Assembly: GCF_030518195.1 (NCBI RefSeq)
Contig: NZ_JAULSC010000008.1
Location: 62,001 to 126,000, forward strand
DNA from: Nocardioides cremeus
GTDB taxonomy: Bacteria; Actinomycetota; Actinomycetes; Propionibacteriales; Nocardioidaceae
Direction: 5' to 3'
DNA: 64,000 nt
Position 1 is the stretch's first letter, and each line of letters starts with the position of its first letter. The notes below the pieces were generated by a model that worked only from the letters and a program-made list of their open reading frames with translations, had not been told where the DNA came from and did no database searches. Below, piece by piece: positions 8,849 to 20,102 of the stretch. The translations under genes and the position numbers were made by a program.

Positions 8849-10648
8849 ATGACTGCCTCGACGCGGAGCTCTGCCCGGATCCTGCGGATGTCCCAGCTGT
8901 TCGTGCGGACGCTGCGCGAGGACCCGGCCGACGCCGAGGTCCCCAGCCACCGCCTCCTGGTGCGCGCCGGCTACATCCGCCGCGCCGCCCCGGGCATCTA
9001 CACCTGGCTGCCGCTGGGCCTGCGGGTGCTGCGCAACATCGAGGCCATCGTCCGCGAGGAGATGGACGCCATCGGCGCCCAGGAGCTGAGCTTCCCGGCG
9101 CTGCTGCCCCGCGAGCCCTACGACGCCAGCGGCCGCTGGACCGAGTACGGCGACGGCATCTTCCGGCTCAAGGACCGCAAGGACGCCGACTACCTGCTGG
9201 GCCCCACCCACGAGGAGATGTTCACCCTCGTCGTCAAGGACCTGTACTCCTCCTACAAGGACCTGCCGCTCTCGATCTACCAGATCCAGACGAAGTACCG
9301 CGACGAGGCGCGCCCCCGCGCGGGCCTGCTGCGCGGGCGCGAGTTCACGATGAAGGACTCCTACTCCTTCGACGTCGACGACGCGGGGCTCGACGAGAGC
9401 TACCAGCAGCACCGCGACGCCTACGTGCGCATCTTCGACCGCCTCGGCTTCGAGTACGTCGTGGTCAAGGCGACCTCGGGCGCGATGGGCGGCTCGCGCT
9501 CGGAGGAGTTCCTGGCCAAGGCCGAGGTCGGCGAGGACACCTACGTCAGCTGCACGACCTGCGACTACGCCGCCAACGTCGAGGCCGTCGAGGTGCGCGC
9601 CCCCGCGCCGGTGCCGTACGACGACGCGCCGGCCGCCCACGCCGAGCAGACGCCCGCGACGCCGACCATCGAGACGCTGGTCGACCACCTCAACGCCGAG
9701 CACCCCCGCGGCGACCGGGCCTGGACGGCCGCCGACACGCTCAAGAACGTGCTCGTGCAGCTGCGCCACCCCACCGGGGAGCGCGAGCCGCTGGCCATCG
9801 GCGTGCCCGGCGACCGCGACGTCGACCTCAAGCGCCTCGAGGGCCAGCTCGAGCCGATCGAGGTCGAGCCGATGGACGAGGCCGCGCTCAAGGAGCACCC
9901 CGCGCTGGTCAAGGGCTACATCGGCCCCGGCGTGCTGGGCGAGGAGAGCGCCTCGGGCATCCGCTACCTCGTCGACCCGCGCGTGGTCGAGGGCACCCGC
10001 TGGGTCACCGGCGCGAACGTCGACGGCAGCCACGTGCTCGACCTCGTCGCCGGGCGCGACTTCACCCCCGACGGCACCATCGAGGCCGCCGACGTGCGCG
10101 AGGGCGACGCCTGCCCGCGCTGCGACGAGGGCACCCTGCGCACCTCGCGAGGCATCGAGATGGGCCACATCTTCCAGCTCGGCCGCAAGTACGCCGAGGC
10201 GCTCGACCTGCGGGTCCTCGACGAGAACGGCAAGCTGGTCACCGTCACGATGGGCTCCTACGGCATCGGTGTGACCCGGGCGGTCGCCGCGGTGGCCGAG
10301 GGCACCCTCGACGACATCGGGCTGTGCTGGCCGCGCAACGTCGCGCCGGCCGACATCCACCTGGTCGCCGCCGGCAAGGACGAGTCGATCATCGCGGCCG
10401 CCGAGCGGATCGCCCACGAGCTGGCCGAGGCCGGCGTCGAGGTGCTCTACGACGACCGCGTCGGCAAGGTCAGCCCCGGCGTGAAGTTCAAGGACGCCGA
10501 GCTGATCGGGGTGCCGACCATCGTCGTGGTGGGCCGCGGCCTGGCCGAGACCGGCGAGGTCGAGGTCAAGGACCGCGCCACGGGCGAGAAGACCGCGGTC
10601 GCCGCCGACCACGTCGTGGCGCACCTGGTCGACCTCGTGCGCCGGTGA
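8849..10648 (+). CDS. proS: Prolyl-tRNA synthetase (bacterial type, with editing domain)
   Basis: Charges tRNA-Pro in the cytosol. It has 599 residues, as expected for the bacterial ProRS that carries an inserted editing (INS) domain between class II motifs 2 and 3 (about residues 225-400). Motif 2 is seen in [28 protein letters not shown], and motif 3 in [13 protein letters not shown]. The anticodon-binding domain is C-terminal ([11 protein letters not shown] onward). ATG at 8849 gives the family N-terminus [12 protein letters not shown]. The gene overlaps the following HAD gene by a GTGA junction. Confidence 0.97.
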   Translation: MTASTRSSARILRMSQLFVRTLREDPADAEVPSHRLLVRAGYIRRAAPGIYTWLPLGLRVLRNIEAIVREEMDAIGAQELSFPALLPREPYDASGRWTEYGDGIFRLKDRKDADYLLGPTHEEMFTLVVKDLYSSYKDLPLSIYQIQTKYRDEARPRAGLLRGREFTMKDSYSFDVDDAGLDESYQQHRDAYVRIFDRLGFEYVVVKATSGAMGGSRSEEFLAKAEVGEDTYVSCTTCDYAANVEAVEVRAPAPVPYDDAPAAHAEQTPATPTIETLVDHLNAEHPRGDRAWTAADTLKNVLVQLRHPTGEREPLAIGVPGDRDVDLKRLEGQLEPIEVEPMDEAALKEHPALVKGYIGPGVLGEESASGIRYLVDPRVVEGTRWVTGANVDGSHVLDLVAGRDFTPDGTIEAADVREGDACPRCDEGTLRTSRGIEMGHIFQLGRKYAEALDLRVLDENGKLVTVTMGSYGIGVTRAVAAVAEGTLDDIGLCWPRNVAPADIHLVAAGKDESIIAAAERIAHELAEAGVEVLYDDRVGKVSPGVKFKDAELIGVPTIVVVGRGLAETGEVEVKDRATGEKTAVAADHVVAHLVDLVRR

Positions 10649-11403
10649 GCGCCGGGGTGCCGGGGGAGACGGGCGTGCCGGGCGTGGACGCCGTCATCTT
10701 CGACTGGGGCGGCACCCTGACCCGCTGGCACGACGTCGACTTCCACGCGGAGTCGCTGGCGCTGGCCGCGGCCGTGCGCCGCACCCCCACCACCACCGAC
10801 GACGCCCTGCTCGACGACGGTGGCGAGCACGCCGCCCGGCTGCTCTCGGCCGGCGAGGTCGTCTGGGGTCGCAGCCGCGACCACCAGCGCAGCGCCACGA
10901 TCGCCGACCTCTTCGTGGAGGCCGGCCTCGACCACGACCCCGACCTGCTCGCGGCCTTCCGGGAGTTCTGGGAGCCGCACACCGCCACCGATCCCGAGGT
11001 GCGCCCGCTGCTCGAGGCGCTGCGCGCCGACGGGCTGAAGGTCGGCATCCTCTCCAACACGCTGTGGCCACGTGAGTGGCACGTCGGCTTCCTCGAGCGC
11101 GACGGGGTCTACGACCTCGTCGACGGCGACGTCTACTCCAGCGAGATCGAGTGGACCAAGCCCTCGTCGCACGCCTTCGCCGCCGCGATGCGCGCCGTGG
11201 GCGTCGACGACCCGGCCCGCTGCGTGTACGTCGGCGACCGGCTCTACGACGACGTGTGGGGCGCCCAGCAGGCCGGCATGCGCGCGGTGCACGTGCCGCA
11301 CAGCCGCATCCCCGCCGGCCAGGTGGGCCACACCGAGGGCGTGCCCGACGCCGTGGCGCACCGCCTCGCCGACGTGCACGCGATCGTCGCCGGCTGGCGC
11401 TAG
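10645..11403 (+). CDS. HAD-superfamily hydrolase
   Basis: A 252-residue haloacid-dehalogenase-like phosphatase. Motif I is [12 protein letters not shown], where the second Asp of the usual DxD is replaced by Gly (DWGGT, a known HAD variant). Motif II is ILSNTLW. The motif III Lys is in [12 protein letters not shown], and motif IV is [18 protein letters not shown]. It probably acts on a small phosphorylated metabolite; the substrate is unknown. GTG at 10645 overlaps the proS stop, so it is likely translationally coupled to it. Confidence 0.9.
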   Translation: MSAGVPGETGVPGVDAVIFDWGGTLTRWHDVDFHAESLALAAAVRRTPTTTDDALLDDGGEHAARLLSAGEVVWGRSRDHQRSATIADLFVEAGLDHDPDLLAAFREFWEPHTATDPEVRPLLEALRADGLKVGILSNTLWPREWHVGFLERDGVYDLVDGDVYSSEIEWTKPSSHAFAAAMRAVGVDDPARCVYVGDRLYDDVWGAQQAGMRAVHVPHSRIPAGQVGHTEGVPDAVAHRLADVHAIVAGWR

Positions 11404-11502
11404 CCGCGGGCGCCCGCGCCGTTCGCTGCAGGTTGTTGCAATGCAGGTTTGTGAGGAGCCGAGTGGTGGGTGGAGGCCCTCGGCGCAGGGCATGATCGAG
11501 GT

Positions 11503-11540
11503 GTCAGGAGCGCCGGGCCCCCCAGCAGGGCGCTCCTGAC
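11503..11540. terminator. Hairpin between convergent HAD and DUF4439 genes
   Basis: A perfect 12-bp stem: GTCAGGAGCGCC (11503-11514) pairs with GGCGCTCCTGAC (11529-11540), with a 14-nt loop. It lies in the 198-bp space between two converging genes, so it is a good candidate bidirectional terminator. I see nothing else in that space. Confidence 0.6.
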
Positions 11541-11601
11541 GCCGGCCCTGCGGGGGAGATCTCGGGACTCCCTCGCAGGCGGCCGGCGGGGGCCGCCGGG
11601 C

Positions 11602-12030
11602 TCAGGCCTGCTGGTCCAGCCCGGGCAGCGGCTCGGCCGCACCTCCGAAGCCCAGCACGGCCACCGCGGCATCGGTGAGCAGCTCGACGGCCGCGCGTCG
11701 GCGCGGACCCGACGTGGCCGCGACGAGGGCGGCGTACGTCGTGGCGCAGCGCTGCTCGAGGAGCGCCGCGGTGGCGGAGACCTGCTCGGGGGTGCCGAGC
11801 GGGCCGGGGGCGTCGTACGCCACGCGGGTGCCCACCGGCTCCTCGCCGAGATCGCGCAGCTCGACCTCGAGCGCGTCGCGGCGGTCGCGGTGGGCCGCCC
11901 AGGCCAGCGAGATCCGCTCGTAGAGCTCGGGCGTGGCCGAGAGCGAGGTGGCCGCGCCGAGGGTGCCGTAGACGTGGACGACCGCGTGCTCGGCGGCCAG
12001 CGTCTGCTGGAGGGCCTCGACGGTGCTCAT
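11602..12030 (-). CDS. DUF4439 ferritin-like protein
   Basis: A 142-residue, all-helical protein of the actinobacterial DUF4439 family, with a ferritin-like four-helix arrangement. The N-terminal EALQQTLAAEHAVVHVYGTLGA is the typical first helix with Glu and His. HRDRRDALEVELRDLG is the second helix. Function and metal content are unproven. Its ATG overlaps the stop of the upstream lipoprotein by one base, so the pair is an operon. The likely role is at or near the envelope together with that lipoprotein. Confidence 0.85.
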   Translation of the reverse strand: MSTVEALQQTLAAEHAVVHVYGTLGAATSLSATPELYERISLAWAAHRDRRDALEVELRDLGEEPVGTRVAYDAPGPLGTPEQVSATAALLEQRCATTYAALVAATSGPRRRAAVELLTDAAVAVLGFGGAAEPLPGLDQQA

Positions 12031-12554
12031 CAGGCACCTCCGGCGGGGGTGACGTCGGCGAGAAGCACCTGCTGCTGGGACACGCCGGCGCAGACCGCCG
12101 CGACCAGGCGGGCCAGCGCGCCGCTCTCGGCGTCGACCGCGAGGCCGACGAGCCGTCGCCGGGCGGTCTCCTCGCGCTCGCGCACCGCCTGGAGCGCAGC
12201 GGCCGGCCGCCCCGGCACCCGGGCCCGCCCACGCGGTCCCGGGTCGTCGGCGCCGGTGGCCAGCACCGCCTCGAGCTGGGCGCGGTGCGCACGCAGGGCC
12301 GGCGCCAGCGGGCCGCGCAGCGCACGGTGGCGGTCCCGGGTCGCCTCGAGCAGCGCGACCAGGGCACCGACCTCGCCCAGCACCCCGGCGACGACCGCCG
12401 AGTCGGGCTCGGACTCGGCGTCCTCGACGCCGGCGCCGGGTGTGAGATCGGTCGCGGGCGCGTCGCTGCAGGCAGCGAGCAGCAGCGGCACCGGGGCCCC
12501 CAGGACCAGGGCGCGCAGCGCCGTACGTCGGGTCGCGGAGGGCTCGTGGGGCAC
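12030..12554 (-). CDS. Putative lipoprotein, helical (partner of DUF4439)
   Basis: A 174-residue protein with a twin-arginine-like signal ([13 protein letters not shown]) and lipobox LLAAC, so it is probably exported and lipid-anchored through Cys29. The rest is Ala/Leu/Arg-rich helix with long stretches such as [18 protein letters not shown], resembling a ferritin-like bundle as in the following DUF4439 gene. I do not recognise a named family. It is divergent from rimP with about 105 bp between starts, which should hold both promoters. Confidence 0.75.
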   Translation of the reverse strand: MPHEPSATRRTALRALVLGAPVPLLLAACSDAPATDLTPGAGVEDAESEPDSAVVAGVLGEVGALVALLEATRDRHRALRGPLAPALRAHRAQLEAVLATGADDPGPRGRARVPGRPAAALQAVREREETARRRLVGLAVDAESGALARLVAAVCAGVSQQQVLLADVTPAGGA

Positions 12555-12659
12555 CGCCCGACCCTATCGGCCGAAGCGCGCCCCGGGCCGGACAGGGGCT
12601 ATCGTGGCCGCACCGCTACGCCCGCACCAGCACAAGAGAACACCGGAGGTCTCCGACCC

Positions 12660-13226
12660 GTGACCCAGCCCAACCAGGACACCACCAGGGACCGGATCGA
12701 GGCGGAGCTCGTCGCGCCGCTGCTGGCCCTCGAGCTCGACGTCGAGGCGGTGGAGATCACTCCGGCCGGCAAGCGCCGGGTGCTGCGCGTGGCCGTGGAC
12801 AAGGACGGCGGCGTGACGCTCGACGACGTGGCCGCGGCCACCCGCGAGGTCAACCGGGTCCTCGACGAGTCCGACGTGATGGGCGAGCAGCCCTACACCC
12901 TCGAGGTCACCTCGCGCGGCGTGGACCGCCCGTTGACGCTCGAGCGGCACTGGCGCCGCAACGCCGGCCGGCTGGTCAAGCTGACGACCGCCGACGGCAC
13001 CACCCTGACCGGGCGGATCCTCGCCGCGGGTGCGGACGCCGCCACGGTCGAGGTCGACGGCGCCGAGCACGAGGTGCACTACGCCGAGGTCACCAAGGCG
13101 CTGGTGCAGGTCGAGTTCAACCGCCCGGCCGCCGCCGCTGCCGGGGAGCCCGACGAGCCCGACGACGACGACGTCGAGGACGACATCACCGACGAGAACA
13201 CCGACGAGTCGGGGGAGGACGCCTGA
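12660..13226 (+). CDS. rimP: Ribosome maturation factor RimP
   Basis: Assists 30S subunit maturation. It has 188 residues with the family patterns [27 protein letters not shown] and [17 protein letters not shown], then an SH3-like C-terminal domain. A very acidic tail ([16 protein letters not shown]) extends it. The GTG at 12660 follows an ACCGGAGGT ribosome site. It is the first gene of the rimP-nusA-rnpM-infB operon, and its stop overlaps the nusA ATG (TGATG). Confidence 0.96.
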   Translation: MTQPNQDTTRDRIEAELVAPLLALELDVEAVEITPAGKRRVLRVAVDKDGGVTLDDVAAATREVNRVLDESDVMGEQPYTLEVTSRGVDRPLTLERHWRRNAGRLVKLTTADGTTLTGRILAAGADAATVEVDGAEHEVHYAEVTKALVQVEFNRPAAAAAGEPDEPDDDDVEDDITDENTDESGEDA

Positions 13227-14224
13227 TGGACATCGACATGAGCATCCTGCGGATGCTGGAGCGCGAGAAGGAGATCTCCTTCGAGGTCCTGGTCGAGGCG
13301 ATCGAGCAGGCGCTGCTGATGGCCTACCAGAAGACCACGGGTGCCTACGAGGAGGCGCGGGTCGAGCTCGACCGCAAGACCGGCCACGTCACCGTGCTGG
13401 CCGCCGAGCTCGACGACGACGGCAAGAAGATCGGCGAGTTCGAGGACACCCCTCAGGGCTTCGGGCGGATCGCGGCCACGACTGCCAAGCAGATCATGCT
13501 GCAGCGCCTGCGCGACGCCGAGGACGACCTGCGCTTCGGCGAGTTCGCCGGCAAGGAGGGCGACATCGTCTCGGGGGTGATCCAGCAGGGTCGCAACCCC
13601 GACGACGTGATGGTCGACCTCGGCAAGCTCGAGGCGCTGCTGCCGGTCAGCGAGCGGGTCCCCGGCGAGGACTACAGCCATGGCACCCGCATCAAGTGCC
13701 TGGTGGTCTCGGTGCGCAAGGGCATGCGCGGCCCGCAGATCACGCTCTCGCGCTCGCACCCCAACCTGGTCAAGCGGCTCTTCGCCCTCGAGGTCCCCGA
13801 GATCGCCGACGGCACCGTCGAGATCGCGGCGGTGGCCCGCGAGGCCGGGCACCGCACCAAGATGGCGGTCACCAGCAGCGCGTCCGGAGTCAACCCCAAG
13901 GGTGCCTGCATCGGCCCGATGGGCCAGCGGGTGCGCAGCGTGATGGCCGAGCTCAACGGCGAGAAGATCGACATCGTGGACTGGGCGGAGGACCCCGCCA
14001 CGCTGGTCGCCTCCGCCCTGTCCCCGGCGCGCGTCACCTCCGTCGAGATCGTCGACGCCGCGGCACGCTCGGCGCGCGTGGTCGTGCCCGACTTCCAGCT
14101 CTCGCTGGCCATCGGCAAGGAGGGCCAGAACGCCCGCCTGGCCGCGCGGCTGACCGGGTGGCGCATCGACATCCGCAGCGACGAGGCACCCCGCGAGACC
14201 GAGGTCGTGGCGCCTCCCTCCTGA
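13226..14224 (+). CDS. nusA: Transcription termination/antitermination factor NusA
   Basis: Binds RNA polymerase and nascent RNA. It has 332 residues, the short actinobacterial form without C-terminal acidic repeats. The N-terminal polymerase-binding domain ([24 protein letters not shown]) is followed by an S1 domain and two KH domains. KH1 contains [17 protein letters not shown], and KH2 contains [19 protein letters not shown]. It is translationally coupled to rimP. Confidence 0.97.
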   Translation: MDIDMSILRMLEREKEISFEVLVEAIEQALLMAYQKTTGAYEEARVELDRKTGHVTVLAAELDDDGKKIGEFEDTPQGFGRIAATTAKQIMLQRLRDAEDDLRFGEFAGKEGDIVSGVIQQGRNPDDVMVDLGKLEALLPVSERVPGEDYSHGTRIKCLVVSVRKGMRGPQITLSRSHPNLVKRLFALEVPEIADGTVEIAAVAREAGHRTKMAVTSSASGVNPKGACIGPMGQRVRSVMAELNGEKIDIVDWAEDPATLVASALSPARVTSVEIVDAAARSARVVVPDFQLSLAIGKEGQNARLAARLTGWRIDIRSDEAPRETEVVAPPS

Positions 14225-14272
14225 GCCTCCCGGTTCGGTCCCTGGGGGTCCGACCCGCTAAGGTTGTCGCTG

Positions 14273-14653
14273 GTGGTCCCTCCAGACGTTGTCCCTGCGC
14301 CCACGGCCGATCCCGCCTCCAGCGGGCCCGTCCGGACCTGCGTGGGATGTCGGGAGCGGGCCGCCAAGGACGAGTTGTTGCGTCTCGTCGTCGGCTCGGA
14401 CCCGCACGGCCACCCGGCCGTCGTGCCCGATCCCGGGGGCGGCGCGGCCGGTCGTGGGGCGCACCTGCACCCGACGACCGCGTGCCTCGACCTCGCGGTG
14501 CGGAGGAGGGCCTTCGCCCGGGCGCTGCGCGTCAGCGGCGGGCCGGGACTCTCCAGCACACCGGTGGCCGAGCACCTCGCGGCCAGCACCAGCACGACCA
14601 GCCAGACCAGCACGACCAGCAACAGCACCGAAGACAGCGAGGCGGTCCGATGA
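14273..14653 (+). CDS. rnpM: RNase P modulator RnpM / YlxR (DUF448)
   Basis: A small nucleic-acid-binding protein of the YlxR family, found between nusA and infB in many Gram-positives and reported to modulate RNase P in Bacillus. The family core is RTCVGCRERAAKDELLRLV, then DPGGGAAGRGAHLHPTTACLDLAVRRRAFARAL. It ends in a Ser/Thr-rich tail (TSTTSQTSTTSNST). GTG at 14273 has AAGG about 9 nt upstream and was preferred to TTG at 14264, which would leave no ribosome site. Confidence 0.9.
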   Translation: MVPPDVVPAPTADPASSGPVRTCVGCRERAAKDELLRLVVGSDPHGHPAVVPDPGGGAAGRGAHLHPTTACLDLAVRRRAFARALRVSGGPGLSSTPVAEHLAASTSTTSQTSTTSNSTEDSEAVR

Positions 14654-14781
14654 CCGCCCGGACGACCAGGAACTGGAGCAGCAGCTCATGAGCACTCGAT
14701 GAGTTCTTCCCGATGAGTTTGCACCACCACTAACGGTCCCCAGGACGCCCGTGACCCGGGTCTGGGGCCAGAAGGAGAATT

Positions 14782-17628
14782 GTGGCCAAGACCCGCGTAC
14801 ACGAGCTCGCCAAGGAGTTCGGCGTCGAGAGCAAGTTCGTTCTCGAGAAGTTCAAGGAGATGGGGGAGTTCGTCAAGTCGGCGAGCTCCACCGTGGAGCT
14901 GCCGGCGGAGATGCGTTTCCGCAAGGAGTACGGCGACAAGCTGAAGGCCGAGACGCCTGCCAGCCCCGCCCCGGCCAGCCCGGCCTCCTCCGCCCGACCC
15001 GGCCCCAAGCCGGGCCCCAAGGCGCCCAAGCCGGCCGCCGCCCCGGAGACCCCGGAGGCCCCCGAGGCGCCCGCCGCCGAGCAGGCACCCGCCGCTGCGG
15101 CTCCCGAGGCGCCCGCCGCCCCCGAGACCCCCGCCGCCGAGGCCCCCGCGGCCCCGAGCGCACCGCGTCCCGGCCCCAAGCCGGCCCCGCGTCCCGCGGC
15201 CAAGCAGGCCCCGGCCAAGGACGAGCCCCAGGCGCCTGCCGCCAAGTCCGACGGTGGCGAGGGTGCCGGCAAGCCGGCCCCGCGTCCGGTCGGTCGCCCC
15301 GGCACCCCGCGTCCGGGCAACAACCCGTTCTCCTCGAGCCAGGGCATGGGCCGCAAGCCCTCCCCGGCCCCCGGTGGCGAGCGTGGCCCGTCGGCGCCCG
15401 GCGCCGGCGACCAGCGCCCGCCGCGTCCGCCGGCCGGCCGTGACGGTGGCGCCCCCGGGCGCTCCGGCATGCCGCGCCCCAACCCGGCGATGATGCCCAA
15501 GTCCCCGGCCGCCTTCGGCTCGGGCCCCGGCGGTCGTCCCGCTCCCGGCGCCGGCCGTCCCGGCCCCGGCGGCCGTCCCGGTGCTCCGGGTCGCGGTGGC
15601 GCCGGTGCTCCCGGTCGTCCCGGTGGCGCTCCCGGCGGCTTCGCCGGTCGTCCCGGCGGCGGTGGCCGTCCCGGTGGCGGTCGTCCCGGCCAGCGCGGCC
15701 AGACCCAGGGTGCGTTCGGTCGCCCCGGCGGGCCGTCGCGTCGCGGTCGCAAGTCGAAGCGGGCGCGTCGTCAGGAGTTCGAGGCCATGGAGGCCCCGAC
15801 CCTGGGCGGCATGCGTGTCCGCAAGGGCAACGGCGAGATCGTGCGCTTGGCGCGCGGCGCCTCGCTGACCGACTTCGCCGAGAAGGTCGGCGTCGACGCC
15901 GCCCAGCTGGTGCAGATGCTCTTCCACCTCGGTGAGATGGTCACCGCGACCGAGTCGGTCAACGACGCGACGCTCGAGCTGCTCGGTGAGGAGCTCAACT
16001 ACACCGTGCAGGTCGTCTCGCCCGAGGACGAGGACCGCGAGCTGCTCGAGTCCTTCGACCTGGAGTTCGGCGAGGACGAGGGCGACGAGTCCGACCTGAT
16101 GGTGCGGCCCCCGGTCGTCACCGTCATGGGTCACGTCGACCACGGCAAGACCAAGCTCCTCGACGCGCTGCGCAGCGCCAACGTCGTCGACAAGGAGGCC
16201 GGTGGCATCACCCAGCACATCGGTGCCTACCAGGTCACCACCGACGTCGACGGCAACGAGCGACGCATCACCTTCATCGACACCCCGGGCCACGAGGCGT
16301 TCACCTCGATGCGTGCCCGTGGTGCGCAGGCCACCGACATCGCGATCCTCGTGGTCGCGGCCGACGACGGCGTGATGCCCCAGACCATCGAGGCGCTCAA
16401 CCACGCCAAGGCGGCCGGTGTGCCGATCGTGGTCGCGGTCAACAAGATCGACAAGGAGAGCGCCGACCCGACCAAGGTCCGTGGCCAGCTCTCCGAGTAC
16501 GGCCTGGTGCCCGAGGAGTACGGCGGCGACGCGATGTTCGTCGACGTCTCGGCCAAGTCCGAGCTCAACCTCGACAAGCTGCTCGAGGCCGTCGTGCTGA
16601 CCGCCGACGCCTCGCTCGACCTGCGGGCCAACCCCGAGCAGGACGCGCAGGGCCTGGTCATCGAGGCGCACCTCGACCGCGGTCGCGGTCCGGTCGCCAC
16701 GATCCTGGTCCAGCGCGGCACGCTGCGCGTGGGCGACTCGATCGTGGCGGGCCCGGCGTACGGCCGGGTGCGCGCCATGCTCGACGAGCACGGCGAGTCG
16801 ATCACCGAGGCCGACCCGTCGCGTCCCGCGATGGTGCTGGGCCTCACGGCCACCCCGGGTGCGGGCCAGAACTTCCTGGTCGTCGACGACGACCGGATGG
16901 CCCGCCAGATCGCCGAGAAGCGCGAGGCGCGCGAGCGTGCGGCCATGCAGGCCAAGCGTCGCGTCCGCCGCACGCTCGAGGACTTCATGGCCTCCATGGA
17001 GAAGGGCGAGAGCCAGGAGCTCAACCTGATCCTCAAGGGCGACGTGTCCGGTTCGGTCGAGGCGCTCGAGGACGCCCTGTCCGCCCTCGACGTCGGCGAC
17101 GAGGTCAGCCTGCGGGTCATCGACCGCGGCGTCGGTGCGATCACCGAGACCAACGTCGACCTCGCGGCCGCCTCCGACGCGATCATCATCGGCTTCAACG
17201 TCCGGCCCCAGGGCAAGGCGACCGAGATGGCCGACAAGGAGGGTGTCGAGATCCGCTACTACTCGGTCATCTACCAGGCGATCGAGGAGATCGAGGCGGC
17301 CCTCAAGGGCATGCTCAAGCCCATCTACGAGGAGTCGACCCTGGGTCAGGCGGAGATCCGCGCGATCTTCCGCTCCTCCAAGATCGGCAACATCGCGGGC
17401 TGCATGGTCACCAGCGGCCTGATCCGGCGCAACGCGAAGGTGCGGGTCATCCGCGACGGCAACGTCGTGGCCGACAACCTCGACCTGGCCTCGCTGAAGC
17501 GGGAGAAGGACGACGCCTCCGAGGTCCGCGAGGGCTTCGAGTGCGGTCTGGTGCTCAAGAACTTCCAGGACATCAAGGAGGGCGACGTCGTGGAGGCCTT
17601 CGAGATGAAGGAGATCCCGCGCGGCTGA
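14782..17628 (+). CDS. infB: Translation initiation factor IF-2
   Basis: GTPase that positions initiator tRNA on the ribosome. It has 948 residues. The N-terminal IF2_N domain ([19 protein letters not shown]) is followed by a ~300-residue Pro/Ala/Gly-rich linker with a glycine- and arginine-rich part (15520-15760). Then come a second IF2_N region and the GTPase domain with GHVDHGKT (about residues 450-457), DTPGHEAF and NKID. Domains II-IV follow to the end. GTG at 14782 has a GAAGGAG site. The linker is low-complexity and repetitive at DNA level, which is normal for actinobacterial IF-2. Confidence 0.98.
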   Translation: MAKTRVHELAKEFGVESKFVLEKFKEMGEFVKSASSTVELPAEMRFRKEYGDKLKAETPASPAPASPASSARPGPKPGPKAPKPAAAPETPEAPEAPAAEQAPAAAAPEAPAAPETPAAEAPAAPSAPRPGPKPAPRPAAKQAPAKDEPQAPAAKSDGGEGAGKPAPRPVGRPGTPRPGNNPFSSSQGMGRKPSPAPGGERGPSAPGAGDQRPPRPPAGRDGGAPGRSGMPRPNPAMMPKSPAAFGSGPGGRPAPGAGRPGPGGRPGAPGRGGAGAPGRPGGAPGGFAGRPGGGGRPGGGRPGQRGQTQGAFGRPGGPSRRGRKSKRARRQEFEAMEAPTLGGMRVRKGNGEIVRLARGASLTDFAEKVGVDAAQLVQMLFHLGEMVTATESVNDATLELLGEELNYTVQVVSPEDEDRELLESFDLEFGEDEGDESDLMVRPPVVTVMGHVDHGKTKLLDALRSANVVDKEAGGITQHIGAYQVTTDVDGNERRITFIDTPGHEAFTSMRARGAQATDIAILVVAADDGVMPQTIEALNHAKAAGVPIVVAVNKIDKESADPTKVRGQLSEYGLVPEEYGGDAMFVDVSAKSELNLDKLLEAVVLTADASLDLRANPEQDAQGLVIEAHLDRGRGPVATILVQRGTLRVGDSIVAGPAYGRVRAMLDEHGESITEADPSRPAMVLGLTATPGAGQNFLVVDDDRMARQIAEKREARERAAMQAKRRVRRTLEDFMASMEKGESQELNLILKGDVSGSVEALEDALSALDVGDEVSLRVIDRGVGAITETNVDLAAASDAIIIGFNVRPQGKATEMADKEGVEIRYYSVIYQAIEEIEAALKGMLKPIYEESTLGQAEIRAIFRSSKIGNIAGCMVTSGLIRRNAKVRVIRDGNVVADNLDLASLKREKDDASEVREGFECGLVLKNFQDIKEGDVVEAFEMKEIPRG

Positions 17629-17668
17629 GCCCAGCACGACCCGCTGCCTGAGCGCAGCACGCGACACC

Positions 17669-17706
17669 CGGGCGCCCGTCCCCACCTCGGTGGGGGCGGG
17701 CGCCCG
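17669..17706 (+). terminator. Strong hairpin between infB and rbfA
   Basis: A 16-bp stem with one G-T pair: arm 17669-17684 pairs with 17691-17706 around the 6-nt loop CCTCGG. No T-run follows. It may end infB transcripts or act as a processing stem ahead of rbfA, which starts 35 bp downstream. Confidence 0.6.
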
Positions 17707-17741
17707 CTCGACTCACACCGCCACGTTCGTAAGGTAGGAAC

Positions 17742-18236
17742 ATGACCAACCCCCGGGTGCGCAAGATCGCCGACCGGATCCAGGTGATCGTCGCCGAGAT
17801 GCTCGAGCGTCGGGTCAAGGACCCGCGTCTGGGCTTCGTGACCGTCACCGACGTGCGTGTCACCGGTGACACCCAGCACGCCAGCGTCTTCTACACCGTG
17901 CTCGGCGCCGGCGGGCCCGGTGCCACCGACGACGAGGAGGCCCAGCTGGCCGCCACCGCGGCCGCGCTGGAGTCGGCCAAGGGGCTGCTGCGCTCCGAGG
18001 TCGCCAAGCAGCTCGGCATGCGCCTGGCGCCCACGCTGGAGTTCATCCACGACGCGCTGCCCGAGACCGCTCGCCAGCTCGACGAGGTGCTGGCCCGGGC
18101 CCGGGCGCAGGACGAGGCCGTCGCCGCCCAGCGCGGCGCGGCGTACGCCGGCGAGGCCGACCCCTACAAGAAGCCCCGCGAGGAGTCCGCCGAGGACGAC
18201 GACGCGGCCGCGGACGAGGACGAGCCGGAGGCGTGA
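17742..18236 (+). CDS. rbfA: Ribosome-binding factor A
   Basis: Late 30S maturation factor that binds the 16S 5' helix. It has 164 residues with the KH-like core: [32 protein letters not shown] near the start and [14 protein letters not shown] near residue 100. A non-conserved acidic tail ([15 protein letters not shown]) follows. Its stop overlaps the truB GTG, so the two are translationally coupled. Confidence 0.96.
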   Translation: MTNPRVRKIADRIQVIVAEMLERRVKDPRLGFVTVTDVRVTGDTQHASVFYTVLGAGGPGATDDEEAQLAATAAALESAKGLLRSEVAKQLGMRLAPTLEFIHDALPETARQLDEVLARARAQDEAVAAQRGAAYAGEADPYKKPREESAEDDDAAADEDEPEA

Positions 18237-19129
18237 GGCCCTCCGCGCCGGTGACCCCGGGGCTGGTCGTGGTCGACAAGCCCGCGGGGATCACCTCCCA
18301 CGACGTCGTCGCCCGGGTGCGGCGCCTGGCCGGCACCCGCAAGGTCGGGCACGCCGGCACCCTCGACCCGATGGCCACGGGCGTGCTGGTGCTCGGGGTC
18401 GACCGCGCCACCCGCCTGCTGGGCCACCTGATGCTCACCGAGAAGGCGTACACCGCCACGGTGCGGCTGGGGGTCTCGACGGGCACCGACGACGCCGAGG
18501 GCGAGGTCAGCGCCACCCCCGGCGCCGCGGGCGTCGACGAGCAGCAGGTCCGCGACGCGCTGACCGGATTCGTCGGCGACATCGAGCAGGTCCCGACCGC
18601 GGTGTCGGCGATCAAGGTCGACGGCAAGCGCGCCTACCAGCGGGTGCGCGACGGTGAGCAGGTCGAGCTGGAGGCGCGACCCGTGACGATCCACGAGCTC
18701 GTCGTCCACGACGTGCGCCGCAGCAGCGTCGAGGGCCTCGAGGTGCTCGACGCCGACATCACCATGCGCTGCTCGTCGGGCACCTACGTGCGCGCGGTCG
18801 CCCGCGACGCCGGCGCGCTGCTGGGCACCGGCGGCCACCTCACCGCGCTGCGCCGCACCGCCGTGGGCCCCTACGACCTCGCCGTCGCCCGCACCCTCGA
18901 CGACCTGGCCGAGGAGTTCGCGGTGCTGCCGCTGGCGGTGGCCGCACGCGCTGCCTTCCCCGCCGCCGACCTCGACGCGCAGCAGGCGCGCGACGTGCGC
19001 GTCGGGCGGCCGCTCGACCTGCCCCTCGACACCCTGACCGGCGTCTTCGACCCCGACGGGGAGTTCCTGGCCCTCTACGAGCCGCGCGAGGGCCGGGCCC
19101 GCCCGGTCGCGGTGTTCGTGCAGGGTTGA
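18233..19129 (+). CDS. truB: tRNA pseudouridine-55 synthase TruB
   Basis: Isomerises U55 of the tRNA T-loop. It has 298 residues. [14 protein letters not shown] and [14 protein letters not shown] are the signature motifs, and Asp45 is the catalytic nucleophile. [15 protein letters not shown] is the second conserved motif. The C-terminal part (DARQ-like region to RPVAVFVQ) is a short PUA-like tail. It sits directly between rbfA and ribF, as in many actinobacteria, without a DHH phosphoesterase gene between. Confidence 0.97.
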   Translation: MRPSAPVTPGLVVVDKPAGITSHDVVARVRRLAGTRKVGHAGTLDPMATGVLVLGVDRATRLLGHLMLTEKAYTATVRLGVSTGTDDAEGEVSATPGAAGVDEQQVRDALTGFVGDIEQVPTAVSAIKVDGKRAYQRVRDGEQVELEARPVTIHELVVHDVRRSSVEGLEVLDADITMRCSSGTYVRAVARDAGALLGTGGHLTALRRTAVGPYDLAVARTLDDLAEEFAVLPLAVAARAAFPAADLDAQQARDVRVGRPLDLPLDTLTGVFDPDGEFLALYEPREGRARPVAVFVQG

Positions 19130-19144
19130 GCCGGGGATAGGGTC

Positions 19145-20098
19145 GTGCCCGTGCAGCTCTGGCGTTCCCTGGACGACGTGCCCGCCGACCTGGCCCGCAC
19201 CGCCGTCACCATCGGCAACTTCGACGGCGTGCACCTGGGCCACCGCCAGGTGCTGGCGCGAGCCCGCCGCGTCGCCGACGACCGCGGCCTGGTGCTCGTG
19301 GTCGTGACCTTCGACCCGCACCCCATGGCGGTGCTGCGCCCCGAGCACGCGCCCAGCGCGCTCACCTCGCTCGAGGCCCGCGCCGAGCTGCTCGCCGAGG
19401 CCGGCGCCGACGCGGTGCTGGCGCTGCCCTTCGACCGCGACGTGGCCTCCTGGTCGCCCGTGGAGTTCGTCGACCGGGTCCTGGTCGACGGGCTCGGGGC
19501 CGCCGCGGTCGTGGTCGGTGCCAACTTCCGCTTCGGCCACCGCGCCAGCGGCGACGTCGCCGCGTTGGTCGAGCTGGGCGCCGAGCGTGACCTGAGCGCC
19601 GAGGGCATCGAGCTCGACGGGGGACCGCAGGTGTGGTCCTCCACCTACGTGCGCACCTGCCTGGCTGCCGGCGACGTCGCCGGCGCGGCCGAGGCGCTGG
19701 GGCGGCCGTACGCCGTGCGTGGCGAGGTGGTGCGCGGCGACCAGCGCGGGCGCGACCTGGGCTACCCGACCGCCAACGTGCCGATCGACGCGCGCACCGC
19801 CGCGCCCGCCGACGGGGTCTACGCCGGGTGGCTGCGGCGCCTCGACACGGGGGAGACCCACCCGGGGGCGATCAGCGTCGGCACCAACCCCACCTTCGCC
19901 GGCGAGCGCGAGCGACGGGTCGAGACCTACGTCCTGGACCGCACCGACCTCGAGCTCTACGGCGTCGAGGTCGAGGTCGGCTTCGTCGAGCGGCTGCGCG
20001 GGATGGCCGCCTTCGACTCCGTCGACGAGCTGCTCGAGCAGATGGCCGACGACGTGGCGGGCGCGCGCGAGCTGCTGCGCGAGACCCGGGGGGCCTGA
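19145..20098 (+). CDS. ribF: Bifunctional riboflavin kinase / FAD synthetase
   Basis: Makes FMN from riboflavin and ATP, then FAD. It has 317 residues. The N-terminal adenylyltransferase carries TIGNFDGVHLGHRQVL (HxGH-like motif) and GANFRFGHRASGD. The C-terminal kinase carries VVRGDQRGRDLGYPTANV (PTAN motif) and ends with FVERLRGMAAFDSVDELLEQM. GTG at 19145 or GTG at 19151 would both serve as start. It likely shares a transcript with truB. Confidence 0.97.
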   Translation: MPVQLWRSLDDVPADLARTAVTIGNFDGVHLGHRQVLARARRVADDRGLVLVVVTFDPHPMAVLRPEHAPSALTSLEARAELLAEAGADAVLALPFDRDVASWSPVEFVDRVLVDGLGAAAVVVGANFRFGHRASGDVAALVELGAERDLSAEGIELDGGPQVWSSTYVRTCLAAGDVAGAAEALGRPYAVRGEVVRGDQRGRDLGYPTANVPIDARTAAPADGVYAGWLRRLDTGETHPGAISVGTNPTFAGERERRVETYVLDRTDLELYGVEVEVGFVERLRGMAAFDSVDELLEQMADDVAGARELLRETRGA

Positions 20099-20102
20099 GC
20101 CG

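Noticed and set aside
8470-11403. 977-residue plus-strand frame running through proS
   Set aside because: The first ~700 residues are an out-of-frame shadow of proS; only the last part from 10645 is the real HAD gene.
14686-17685. 999-residue reading frame on the minus strand opposite infB
   Set aside because: It is antisense to infB, whose product is fully recognisable; the long open frame is a by-product of very high GC.
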